NCBI RefSeq assembly: GCF_905220365.1
Contig: NC_061126.1
Span: 11,904,001 to 11,968,000 of the forward strand
Source of the DNA: Vanessa cardui
Lineage: Eukaryota > Arthropoda > Insecta > Lepidoptera > Nymphalidae
Direction of reading: 5' to 3'
Length of the DNA: 64,000 nt
The position numbers were made by a program, and so were the translations under genes. Below are positions 48,250 to 58,103 of this stretch, one piece after another (within the stretch, counting starts at the first letter, position 1; every line of letters begins with the position of its first letter). The notes beneath the pieces were generated by a model, which did not search any database, was not told where the DNA came from, and saw only the letters and a list, made by a program, of their open reading frames with translations.

Positions 48250-48300
48250 TACCCGTGACCACGAACACTGCAAAGTGCTCGAAACGTCGGGATGTTTAAA
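48250..48300 (+). ncRNA. Hammerhead-like fold in the Penelope terminal region (degenerate candidate)
   Basis: Penelope-like elements of many animals carry hammerhead ribozymes in their terminal repeats. Here CCCG (48252-48255) can pair with CGGG (48288-48291). Inside, CACT-GCAA-AGTG (48266-48277) forms a stem with a GNRA-type loop, directly followed by C-GAAA-C (48280-48285) and GTC. This is the layout of helix I, helix II, the GAAA core and the cleavage triplet. The CUGAUGA core is not intact ('tgaccacga' in its place), so activity is doubtful. The mirror copy is at 46108-46150, and a third version is at about 9210-9250. Confidence 0.4.
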
Positions 48301-48373
48301 AATAATTAATATACGCGATTCATCCGTTATAATTAGTTTTATTTAAATGTGTAATAATCGCGAAAATTTAAGA

Positions 48374-48389
48374 CAACAATAGAAAACTA
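48374..48389. repeat. Right copy of the 16-bp target-site duplication
   Basis: Exact repeat of 46039-46054, located just outside the right Penelope end. Confidence 0.85.
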
Positions 48390-48544
48390 AATTACTAATT
48401 AAAATTTTTCATTTATAAGGTCAGGAGAGAAAACAGATTATATTGTGAAATTAGATATGAAAGGCTTTCCATCACATTCATTTCAGTTTACGGTCTCTTT
48501 AGAAAAGTTTTTCGCGAGAGACACCTCAATATCGAGTCAAACTA

Positions 48545-48875
48545 AGATAATCGGAGGAGCCGAAATAGCTCTCATCAAAATCTTCAGTAGGCTTAGAAGC
48601 CGTGAAAGGACTAGGAAAATCGCTAGCTGGAGTGTTAATAGCTGATGCCTATCTACGTTTTCGTGCACTATGACCGCCTCCATTCTCCGTCGAGGAGCCG
48701 CCGTATAATCTGGCTTAAAAGCCTCTGAACTCGAGCGCTGTATGAATTGCGTGGAACAACTATCGTCGCTGTTAACCCCGGTAATAGCCAATTACTCTGC
48801 AACTAAACCATTAAAGAGATGTAGGACGCAGATTGTTGAAGCAAGCGCTGAGAATTTTATTATGAGTTCAAACAT
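48545..48875 (-). repeat. Unclassified repeat, inverted partner of 27528-27870
   Basis: On the minus strand this reproduces the 27.5-kb sequence with scattered substitutions. The shared frame 'AITGVNSDDSCSTQFIQRSS' remains open to 48537. It lies between the Penelope pair and an RTE tail. No known domain. Substitutions that change the peptide are frequent (for example 'TSRQRMEAVKVHENED' against 'APRRRMEAVIVHENVD'), so coding constraint is uncertain. Confidence 0.6.
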
Positions 48876-48944
48876 TATAGATTTGTTTTTTAATTCTTAA
48901 CAATCTTTATATATTTTGGTATATTTTTTATACTCGATTCTTTT

Positions 48945-49192
48945 TTTGCCTCGATTCATATTTGTCGCAGAACCGATAACCGTTGGGGAAAACGTACTCT
49001 AGAGTGGAAACCGCGTCTTGGAAAACGTAGTGTAGGACGTCTTCGGGCACGGTGGAGTGACGATTTACGCAAGGCTGCTGGCAGGAGCTGGATGCGAGTA
49101 GCCGAAGATCGATCAAAGTGGCGTGCAATTGGAGAGGCTTTTGTCCAGCAGTGGACGAAAATGGGCTGTTGATGATGAGGATGATGATGTTG
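48945..49192 (+). pseudogene. RTE-type LINE, ORF2 C-terminus and 3' tail
   Basis: The plus-strand frame reads 'RTDNRWGKRTLEWKPRLGKR', 'SVGRPRARWSDDLRKAAGRS' and 'AEDRSKWRAIGEAFVQQWTK', then MGC and a stop. This is the conserved C-terminal part of RTE-clade ORF2. The tail is a TGATGA/GATGATG repeat (49171-49190), typical for RTE. No endonuclease or catalytic domain upstream: a short 5'-truncated insertion. The frame itself is still open, so the copy is not very old. Confidence 0.8.
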
Positions 49193-49194
49193 TT

Positions 49195-50300
49195 TATAAT
49201 GTCATTTATAATTCCCTTCTAAGTTAATTTACAAATGCTATAAACATTTAAAAATAACTCGTTAAACGCAGTATCAAACGAATGTTTGTAAATAATGTAT
49301 AAAAAATGTTCTTTCATCTCTGAGCTCGGAGTTTCCTTTAGCGCGGTTATATCAAAACTTTTCTGCTATGTACTGATCACTTTTCTTAAAACCGTAAGGT
49401 ATTCTAAACTACTTTATAGGTAAAAAGGTAAGTTGGATTTTCTGTACGAAGTCTGAAAGACTCTCAAAAGGTCCTTTGTGGAACATCTTCAGAATACTTT
49501 GAGAGAGGCAAACACTCATCGAATGTTTGCTGAGGCCTCATTCCTCCGACGTAACTTCTTTTGCTAAAATGTTACTTTATTTTATTATACGTGGTTGAAT
49601 TATATAATGTCGGATATTAATACATATATTATTATTATTATTATTTCTCAAGTCATATTAGCCAATATTATAAAGCTTAGTTTGCATATTATAATGCGTT
49701 ATTCTCAAATGCTACATGCGACAAAATTTAATTTTTAATATTATAATACTTCCAGTTTCTAGAACGCTGACAGATATGGAATAAACTAATTTGGTCTTAA
49801 TCCTAATAGTTATTTGTATCGATGGATTCCGATGACGTTTCAGCGGAAACATAAATTGGAGATTTGTCATGTACGTGTGCACGTTGTGAAATATGTAAGT
49901 TTAATCCTAAATTAAACTAGTTTTCGCATCACTAGTTAATCTTATGTAATGGTGAAGGTAAAACCTTTTTAAAGAAGTGTATTGTGATTTGATTATAGGG
50001 TAAACAAAGTCCACCTGATGGTCAGTGATCGAAACTACCCACAAAGCATTGACACAGTAAGAAACATTACACGAACGAGCCTTCCTCATAACACGCTAAG
50101 AAAATATGATGTCGTGTCACTTGTACCTGTAGTTATCGTTTACTTACTTTTTAATTAGGCCCTTTAGTTTTTTTCGTACATTTTTATACTAGACTAAGTC
50201 TGAAATCCGCATGAAATCATGATTATTATTCTGTAATTTAATTTTAAAGTACTTTATTGTAATTATTGTTGGTATTCCATTACAGTCGAAATGATAAACG
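49195..50300. other. A+T-rich DNA with a degenerate family C relic
   Basis: The minus-strand family C remnant covers about 49990-50135 ('ccacctgatggtcagtgatc', 'cagtaagaaacattacac'). An (ATT)n block lies at 49629-49644. The last part (50150-50300) belongs to an older repeat also found at 54.96 kb. Confidence 0.45.
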
Positions 50301-50816
50301 GCATTTTCAACCGACTTCCAAAAGGAGGAGGTTATCAATTCGTCTGTATTTTTTTTTTTTTTTCTTTTTTATGTTTGTTACCTCATAACTTTTCACTGGG
50401 TGGACCGATTTTGATATTTTTTTTTTTGTTTGAAAGGTAGTGCTTCCCGTGGGGTCCCATTTTTTTATTTATTTTTTCCGATGATGGTATCCATGTGAAA
50501 ACGACATAAGTCTTAAATTTGCATTATGTATATGCGCGACAAATAGGTGAATAACTGAAAATCACGTTAACCAATTTTGATAATTCTTTTTTTATTATAA
50601 AATATATACTTCAAGGGTAATTTGGTGAAAGTTTGGTAAGGTTCTGAGCACAGGATCCATGACAAAGTAACGGAACGGAAGGGAACGGAACAATTCTGAG
50701 GAGCACGTTAGCGATACTCGGTCGAATCTTTTATTTATAGGTTATTTGGATATTTGAGTCACCTTCCGTAATGTGGTTATGTTTATGTAATTATCATAGT
50801 CGAATATTATAATCAA

Positions 50817-51068
50817 CTAGCTACCCACCTCGGCTTCGCACGGGTGCAATACTGATACTAAATATACTACAGAATTTGTTTATATACAACATCACATCGC
50901 AAACTTCTAAAATTATCAGTGTTTCTTTACTATATTGTTCATGTATTATATACACAAACCTTCCCCTTGAATCACACTATCTTTTAAAAAAAACCGCATC
51001 AAAATCCGTTGCGTAGATTTAAAGATATAGGGACAGAGAAAGCGACTTTGTTTTATACTATGTAGTGA
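50817..51068 (-). mobile_element. Helitron-like element (family E) nested in element F copy 1
   Basis: On the minus strand it runs from TCACTACATAG (51068) to CTAG (50820-50817), 252 bases, with the GC hairpin 'cgtgcgaagccgaggtgggt' before the end and T after it. It lies at exactly the same position in copy 2, so it was already present before F spread. Confidence 0.8.
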
Positions 51069-51424
51069 CGGAACTCCTATACTGCTCGCAGTTAGGGTGC
51101 GACATGGGGCAGAATTTCTTACTATCTTTAATCAAATTTTGTGTATGTGATGTGATGTCATATGATATACGAAATATAGTTGGTCTTTTTCAAAGTTTTT
51201 TTGCTGAGTTCGATTACAGCTCTTTCGAGGGATCCTGGTAGTTTACGCCGCGTGACGTATTAAATCCGCATTTTCGAAAGTCTATTTTTGCTTTATTCGC
51301 AAGTTTCCTTCGAAATTGTCCTCGAAGTAGTTTCTGACTCATATAAACGGAACGCTTAATCTATCCATATTAAAAAAAAATAGTTAGTCAACATCAGCTT
51401 CACTTAAAATCAGAAAATAAATAA

Positions 51425-51835
51425 AAATTTTAACAAAAAGAAAAACCGACTTCAAACAAAACACTATTTTAAAATAAATGAATATGCACGAAAAAGTAAT
51501 AAAAATAATTGCGTATTCAACATATTTTTTAGAGTCTTCCTAAGTTAAATGAAATGAAAAATTGTTAAAGTATTCTCGTATTGTTTTTTGATAGATATAC
51601 TGTAGGGTTTTATTGGCTGACACCGATTCCAAATATAACAATAATTATAACTACATGATATAATCGTTAATCGACTTTTAAGTAGTCTAATATTTTTCAT
51701 TTCATTTAACTTAGGAAGACTCTAAAAAATATGTTGAATACGCAATTATTTTTATTACTTTTTCGTGCATATTCATTTGTTTTAAAATAGTGTTTTGTTT
51801 GAAGTCGGTTTTTTTTTTGTTAAAATTTTTATTTA
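51425..51835. repeat. Terminal hairpin of element F copy 1, loop inverted
   Basis: The outer arms 'accgacttcaaacaaaacac' (left) and 'gtgttttgtttgaagtcggt' (right) are reverse complements and continue for more than 100 bases each. The inner left arm is missing, and the loop reads 'gttaaagtattctcgtattg' onwards, the reverse complement of the loop in copies 2 and 3. Confidence 0.8.
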
Positions 51836-51839
51836 TATT

Positions 51840-52090
51840 AACAACTAACGACTTGCCCCGGGCTTACACTGATCTAACTTTTAAATAAAGAAAATATAAA
51901 ATGACCTTAATAAGAAAATGTTAAGTTGTCTATATTTATTTTATATGGTTTATTTAAAACTTATAAATACTCGTAGCAAATTAAAAATGCGAAAAATAAA
52001 TAAAAAATTAAAATTGCTTTAAGCCTTCATTGTTTTGTAAAAATATATCATAATTTTACATTTTTAGCTTATTTACAACTTATTATCTTT
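51840..52090. repeat. Right part of an older repeat interrupted by element F
   Basis: 'cttttaaataaagaaaatat' and 'tttttagcttatttacaact' line up with 55040-55250. Its left part ('gaaatgataaacgg') lies just before element F at about 50290. Copy 54.96-55.25 kb lacks F. Confidence 0.55.
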
Positions 52091-52431
52091 TCACACGAGA
52101 ATGTTTTAAGCCACAACATATTATTGCCGTTGGACGGTAGAATGTACGATGAGGAGATAACCTACCCAGTCGCGAAAAACCCTAATACCAAGTAAAATTA
52201 TCTACTACCATATACTTATTGAACTGAAGAGTTTATTTATTTTATTCGCTTGCAAAATTATTTGAGCGGCGTAGTTATAGCCCATTACACAGCGAACGCA
52301 GAAAAGGTAAACATACTTTAGATCAACATATTGCATATGATTTGCTTATAGCTCTCGTATATTATAAACTGCGATCAGTTTTCAATGAATATTCCTTTTA
52401 ATTAGAATACAACACTATTTAAATTAACCAA

Positions 52432-52672
52432 CAGTAGGTACTCACTCATCAGATATTCTACCGCCAAACAGTTATTTTTGTGTTCCAGTTTGAAGGGTGA
52501 GTGAGCCAGTGTAACTACAGCCACAAGACATATAACATCTTAGTTCCCAAGATTGGTGACGTATGGGCGATGAAAGGAATGGTTCATGTTTCTTACAGCA
52601 CCATTGTCTATGGGCGTTGATGACCTTGCCATCTGGTGGCTTATATGCTCGTTCGCCAAACAATAACATAAA
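52432..52672 (+). repeat. Dispersed SINE-like repeat (family C)
   Basis: 'taggtactcactcatcagat' to 'ttatatgctcgttcgccaaa'. It lacks the first 35 bases of the family; a separate scrap of the start lies at 52130-52190. Confidence 0.65.
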
Positions 52673-52674
52673 AA

Positions 52675-52965
52675 AGAAACATTTTTATATATTTTAGTTA
52701 CCAAAGCTTCGATATCAAAATCAGTTGACATAAAAACATATTTTTAATGTTTATTTTATTTATTTCACAAGTTTTTTTTTACATTATTTAATGCCGGTCC
52801 TGAATTCTAAACTAGCTTTCGCTGTGTTTTGGAAGTCAGTTCCTTCCCAGATGTTAGGTGACAAATTGTTTCTTATTATAAAATTAAAAGTAATTTAAAT
52901 GGAAAATATAAAAAAAGTAAAAAAATAACAATAATCAAAAACACTAAATAAATAATTAACTATTG
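52675..52965. other. A+T-rich DNA, nothing recognised
   Basis: Background sequence only. Confidence 0.4.
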
Positions 52966-52967
52966 TG

Positions 52968-53035
52968 TGGGCACTCGTGTGCGTGTGCGTGTGCGTGTGC
53001 GTGTGCGTGTGCGTGTGCGTGTGCGTTTGCGTGTG

Positions 53036-53081
<46 letters not shown>

Positions 53082-53122
53082 TGTGTGTGTGTGAGAGTGT
53101 GTGTGTGTGTGTGTGTATATAT
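52968..53122. repeat. (GTGTGC)n-(GT)n-(GTGAGA)n compound microsatellite
   Basis: About 70 bases of GTGTGC units pass into GT and GT/GAGAGT units. The frames over it (arginine/valine repeats) are artefacts. Alternating purine-pyrimidine of this length is prone to Z-DNA formation and to slippage. Confidence 0.9.
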
Positions 53123-53159
53123 GTGTATTTATGTATAATGTTGTGTGCTATGGAGTGAA

Positions 53160-53885
53160 TGTATTAGCTTTGTATTAGCGAATTGACGATAAATTCAACA
53201 AGTGACGGTTCTGCTGCCTACTGACGGAATCATCGCGGCTCCCCCTCACTGGATCTACTCGGACTTAGGTGAGACCAAAGTTTAAGTGGATTAAACAAGT
53301 GAGAAGCACCATGTCATCTGCAGAGCTAAAATTGTTAACTCACGCGTTATCAATATGACTACCGACTTTTGTACCTCTCAATTTCTTAAAAAGGTTTACG
53401 TATAGATAAGAAAGGTACGATGACGTGAGCCATTTGAGTACGCTTCCCTCTAATATTTATTGTTTGTATTTTTATACATAAACGGTATATAATTATTCAT
53501 AATTCAAATGTCAGGCTTAAACACTACCGTTACACCGTTTTCTTTTTTATTATTATCTAATAAAATTTTATGTATCGGAGAAGTTAAAAACACTTTTTCA
53601 TCTCGATTTTTTTTTACATAATTGTTTAATAGATAGGGAAAAGTTCTAATTGAGTTAGCACCTAATTTTTACTGGAAATCAATTACAGTTTTTTTTATTT
53701 TACAATATCATTATTGAATAATATAAAATTTTCCTTGTAGAAGATAATAACTAAAATTTGAAAGTATCCAAGTTATACTGCTTTTATAAAAGAAAATCGT
53801 AGAAGTGTTAGAAATGTGAAATTAAATGCACAACTTGGATTTTGTAATAGTAGCATATAGTACCTCTTTTAGTATAATTTATAAT
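53160..53885. other. DNA without recognised features
   Basis: Positions 53185-53280 are G+C-richer ('atcatcgcggctccccctca') but carry no open frame or known repeat. The rest is A+T-rich background. Confidence 0.4.
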
Positions 53886-53889
53886 TCGA

Positions 53890-54065
53890 CTAGCGAACCG
53901 CCCCGGCTTCGCACGGGTGCAATCACAGTAGAAACTTCTAAAATTATCAGTATCATTTGCTAAATTGTCCATGTATTATATATACATAAAAACCCTCTAT
54001 TTTTTAAAAAAAGGCAACAAAATACATTGCGTAGTTTTAAAGATTCAAGCATACATAGGGACATA
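53890..54065 (-). mobile_element. Helitron-like element (family E), 3'-complete, 5'-truncated
   Basis: Minus-strand end: GC hairpin 'gcacccgtgcgaagccgggg', then CTAG (53893-53890) and T. The body is shortened and loses similarity before the TC start, near 'cttgaatctttaaaactacg'. Confidence 0.7.
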
Positions 54066-54069
54066 ATGA

Positions 54070-54955
54070 AGAGTTTTCTTTTTTTCATCGTTTAATTGAA
54101 CGCTCGAATGTCACAAGCTTATGTAACAATTCACTAGGATCTGCGCAGGCGGAGCAGTATCGTTAATCGCGGATGAAAACACTTATGGTAACTTCGATAT
54201 GACACAGGCAACCAAAGTCACGGGCACAAACAATAATAGACCTTTTAGTCTTGCCAAGTTCAGTAAAAAATATATAATACTTTGTCCAGAAACTCATAAA
54301 TCACAAACCCAGTTGATAAAATAGCCACAGCATGCACAAAAGATAGATCAAACGTAGCTGGTCACTGGCGGACATCCAAATATACGTCCCGGCCAGTATA
54401 AAGGACTTTCGTGGAAAAAATACAATTCGCGTGTTGCTTTGATGTCGAAAAAAAGACTTTTTCAATGAGTAAGAGATAATGATGCTGATTGTGTTCCACA
54501 CAATATTTCATCTAAGTTTCTGTCTTGTTCTTTTTAGCACCGTACACGAGAAAGGGAGGGAAACGTTTTAAATCGATACCAATGTGATTTTGAAAACGAC
54601 GGATATTTCGTGTATAATATAATTGCAATTATCAATAATATGTAATTTTGTGAGACAGTATTTTTCAAAAATAGTTAAAAATAAGAGAGCTTCGTTTGTT
54701 TGACCGAAATATTTTTTAAGGAAATTTGGTATTGAAAGCAAACATCCCACAAAGGTTAACTTTTTTACGCCTAATACCTAACGAAAATTACCTAAAACTA
54801 GATAGACATCCAACATAAAAGCTGATACAAAATGAAAAACAAACTTGAAACCACTAATTCCACTTACATTACGAACAGACAATGTTTTTGAACATCTGTA
54901 TAAATTAATGATATACTGAAGTCGTGTGTTATATTGCGAATATTAAATACGCAAA
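54070..54955. other. DNA without recognised features
   Basis: 54100-54430 is mixed in composition and unique in the window. Short minus-strand frames have no recognised domains. Confidence 0.4.
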
Positions 54956-54959
54956 TTTA

Positions 54960-55255
54960 AAATAATTAGGCCCTTTTGTTTTATATTACAATCGAAATAA
55001 TAAACGGCGTCATTTTATTATTAACTGGCAATTTTCCCGAGGTCACTCGGGTGCAAATTTTAAATAAAGAAATTGAAAAATGCGCCTAGATAGAAAATAT
55101 TTATGAGGTTTATTTAATAGCTTTTAAATACTTGGATTTAAATTATGAATGAGAAATATAAATAATATTCAATTTGTATACATTTGTTTGAGTCGTAAAA
55201 ATATATAAAAAATTTATATTTTAGCTTATTTACAACTCCGAGTAACCGTTCCGCA
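54960..55255. repeat. Older repeat, uninterrupted paralogue of the element F copy 1 target
   Basis: 'ttaggcccttttgttttata', 'gaaataataaacggcgtcat' and 'tttagcttatttacaactcc' align with 50150-50300 plus 51840-52090. This copy has no element F and therefore approximates the empty site. Confidence 0.6.
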
Positions 55256-55259
55256 TCAA

Positions 55260-56890
55260 ACATTTTATTTTCGGTACATAATTTTGACTCTCAAATGTAG
55301 GTGTAAAAAAAAGTTACAATCAATACCTTACGATACTTACAATATGTATAATTCGCCTCATTCGGCGTATACTCTTATTATTTCACAGAATCAATATAGT
55401 TTGCTTATCTTTGTAAAGATAATCTTATAGAGATCAATCTTGTAATTTCAAAAAAAAATAATTCTATTGAAAGGTTTAAAATGTCATATAATCTTACAAT
55501 TATTTATAGGCGAAAAATTGTTTTTAACCAATTTAAAAAAATTAAGTTGTTTCATGAGTTTAGCCATTACAGTCAATAAATAGTACAAACAATGAAATGG
55601 TAATTGATACATACTCATACATATTTTGGGGTTGGGATTTAATATTAAGTACCTACTACCTTATTCATGAAACTGAGCTAAGCAATCATTTTATGTCAAT
55701 TTTGGAAGAAAATAACGAACATACCAACAAAACTACATCTGTAACATTAGTAGTTGTGTATAATAAAGATTAATCGATCGTAAAAGTACCAGGAAATCAG
55801 AACTTTGTTGGAAATACTCAGCCGTTAGCACCACAGAGGGACCTAGTATCACATATCTCTTCCGAGTAATACGGATTTATTGTTACATCTGAGCTAGACA
55901 TTTATTGCCACGTAAAAGGATTGAATTTCTTAGCACAGGGTGTATTATAAATGCATGTAATAGAAGAAATTTTTATGTTAACTGTAAGGTGTACTTTAAA
56001 TTTGTTTGAATTTATTTTAGTAATAATCATATTTTCTGGCATATATCTTTCGGGAGATATGAGACTTTGTCGTTCTACTAATAAACCTATAAATACAGTT
56101 ACGAATTAAAATGGCTACAATTAAACACATGCACAAAAAATATAATAATAACGTTGTATGTGTGTGTATAACATACACACACATACAACAGCAGGCGCAA
56201 AAGAAGTATAAAAGTCAGTTCTAATATCGACGAATTATAATACTATGTAAGAAGCGAGCGACACAGGTTCGACGTTCATATGGTACGAATCAAAATATAA
56301 ATATGAAAGTCAGTATTATTACTTATACACACACGCATAATAAAACACTAAAAGAATAAGTGTGAGTTTTGACTCCTAAAAAGTAACTGTTCATAACATT
56401 TACTCTGAGAAGAATTTACTTTGAGAAGACTCACTAGCTGTCACCAAATATTAAAAGTTATTAATTTTAAAGTATTCGATATTCTGATGTGACTTCTGTG
56501 ACGTCATCGTAGGTTTAAAAAAAATACGCTCGGTTGTCATAATAACTAATAAATATGCCATCCTTTTTAATCTGTGGTAAAATATACTCTTGCTGACTAG
56601 AAGTTAAAAGAACTTTATAAAAAGAATAGACTAATTCTACACATATATAAATACATCGATTCCTTTAAATAAATAATAATTGGGTATAATCATGTACCCA
56701 TTTTCTTACAAAGCTTTTTACACCAAAGGTTATTTGTTATCGCTAAAAGTGATAAGATATCTAGACAGCTGGACATTCTTTTATTGTTATAATGTTTAGG
56801 CTTCTTTTATATTATTAATTTACCATTATTTTGTGTAACCAAAAATTAAATAAAAGGTCAAATTATCTATGATTCAGTAAAGTTAACAAA
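55260..56890. other. A+T-rich DNA, no gene recognised
   Basis: Contains the GT/AC hairpin at 56153-56189 listed separately. No domain-bearing frames. Confidence 0.4.
56153..56189. repeat. Perfect hairpin, 17-base GT/AC arms, 3-base loop
   Basis: 'gttgtatgtgtgtgtat', 'aac', 'atacacacacatacaac'. The arms are exact reverse complements. Confidence 0.85.
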
Positions 56891-56896
56891 AGTAAA

Positions 56897-57176
56897 GTAA
56901 CAGCCTGGAAGTTTTCCACTGCTGGGCTAAGGCCTCCTCTCCCTTTAATGAGAAGGATTTTCCAGTGCGTATTGGTGGAATGCACATGTGGCAGATTTCA
57001 ATAAAATTAGACACATGCAGGTTTCCTCCCTATGTTTTCCTTCACCGCAGAGCACGAGATGAATTGTAAAAACAAATTAAGCACATATATCTATATAGTG
57101 GTGCTTGCCTGTTTTTGAACCCAAAATCATCGGTTAAGATGCACGTTCTAACCACTGGGCCATTTCGGCTCTCAGT
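56897..57176 (-). repeat. tRNA-derived SINE (family A), full length
   Basis: The minus-strand head 'agccgaaatggcccagtggt' is at the right. The B-box region 'tgggttcaaaaaca' is altered. The body is complete, and the tail 'aacagcctg' is at the left. Confidence 0.75.
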
Positions 57177-57400
57177 ATCACGCTCTTAAGTATTCATGCA
57201 TTAGGCTTAAGGAATCATCTTAACATTTTTATTTTAGCTGACGGTTCTATTCAGTTATTATCCATAAGTGTGTTGTGATATTGCAGAATTTAATCACGAC
57301 ATACAAACCACAAAATAAAGTTAAGACACATTAACGTCACCTGCCATATAGGAATACGCCACAGGATAAAATCTAACACATGGAATGCTGTTGTCACACA

Positions 57401-57690
57401 GGTGTTTTTTTATTTTCTTTTTTTTTTTCGCTGTAAAAACGCATTACTCTTTTCCCCCACATTATGTTGTATTGTGGGGGGTCGCTGGCACTGAAGGCAC
57501 CGGAATACTTACCTTAAAAACCGCGGTACCCACTCCGTCTCTACGGGGGATCGGGATCGCTTGCGCATTCTACCGTGACCGCCCCGATGGTTGGCCCACC
57601 ATGGGCCATCCAAGCTGGAGGAGTTCCCGGGGTTCAGAGAACCCCTCTACTTCCGGCTTACACAGGCGTAAGCTAAAGTTATTTTCTCAA
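57401..57690 (-). mobile_element. 5'-truncated LINE 3' end with T-rich (poly(A)) end
   Basis: 'accgcggtacccactccgtc' and 'gggatcgcttgcgcattcta' and 'ccgtgacc' match the reverse complement of the 36.5-kb LINE tail. The T-rich tract at 57406-57429 is the poly(A) on the minus strand. The long plus-strand frame across it is an artefact. No clear target duplication was found. Confidence 0.65.
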
Positions 57691-58103
57691 TTATTTGTTG
57701 ATGGGTCATACTCAAAATTAACTTATCACGTTCTTTATTAGTAAAGCTAAGCAATGTGTGTAAAAAAATACAGTAATAAAGATAAAGTTATAACAATGTT
57801 CCCGGTTCCAGCGTATTCCGCAGAGTCTAAATATCCCGCCAATGTTTTCTTTTTTTCTAATGTTTCCTACTTTATCAATCATAGCGGCTAAATAATGTTC
57901 GTGATAGATATTGGTAATATTCTTTTGAAACTAAAAAAGTAATCGTTTTTAAACAAGCCAAGCGAGCCCCAACAACGAGGCAAGTGATCTTTGTTATTTT
58001 ATATTTTTAAACACTAATGCTACCTCAGTTGTCTACTAAATAAAGATTAATGTTCGTGGATTTTTCAATAGAGTGTTGAACATCTGCAATCTCTCAATCA
58101 ATT

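Larger units (their letters stand above)
46055..48373. mobile_element. Penelope-like element, head-to-head pair of 5'-truncated copies
   Basis: Two nearly identical arms face away from each other and meet at about 47203-47208 ('tccgga'). Left arm: minus, 46055-47205. Right arm: plus, 47206-48373. Each arm carries the reverse-transcriptase end, the GIY-YIG nuclease and a terminal region with 'gctcgaaacgtcggga'. The right end extends about 25 bases further ('taataatcgcgaaaatttaa') than the left. The same extension occurs on the 9.1-kb element, so it belongs to the element. One 16-bp duplication flanks both arms, which indicates that the pair entered as one event. Partial inverted copies are a known habit of Penelope-like elements. 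Confidence 0.85.
50302..51835 (+). mobile_element. Element F, copy 1
   Basis: Starts 'ttttcaaccgacttccaaaa', has a T run, then 'tcactgggtggaccgatttt', a nested Helitron (50817-51068), a middle block ('gggatcctggtagtttacgc') and a terminal hairpin region (about 51425-51835) ending 'gaagtcggttttt'. The outer ends share the inverted word AACCGACTTC. No open frame of useful length, so it is non-autonomous. Copies lie at 58.1 kb (fuller) and 36.8 kb (deleted). Flanking sequence differs from the 58-kb copy, so these are separate insertions rather than a tandem duplication. Class not determined. Confidence 0.8.

Noticed and set aside
46055..48373. Interpretation of the Penelope palindrome as a DNA transposon with long terminal inverted repeats
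   Set aside because: The arms meet in the centre with almost no spacer, both encode a reverse transcriptase/GIY-YIG protein, and the 16-bp duplication is unlike short fixed transposase target sites. An assembly artefact remains possible but would not easily produce the exact flanking duplication or unequal arm ends.
52967..53158. 63-residue arginine/valine/cysteine repeat protein
   Set aside because: Translation of a GTGTGC/GT microsatellite.
57385..57741. 118-residue plus-strand frame in a G+C-rich block
   Set aside because: It is antisense to a LINE 3' UTR that also occurs at 36.5 kb; its peptide has no domain, and the start lies in the T tract.
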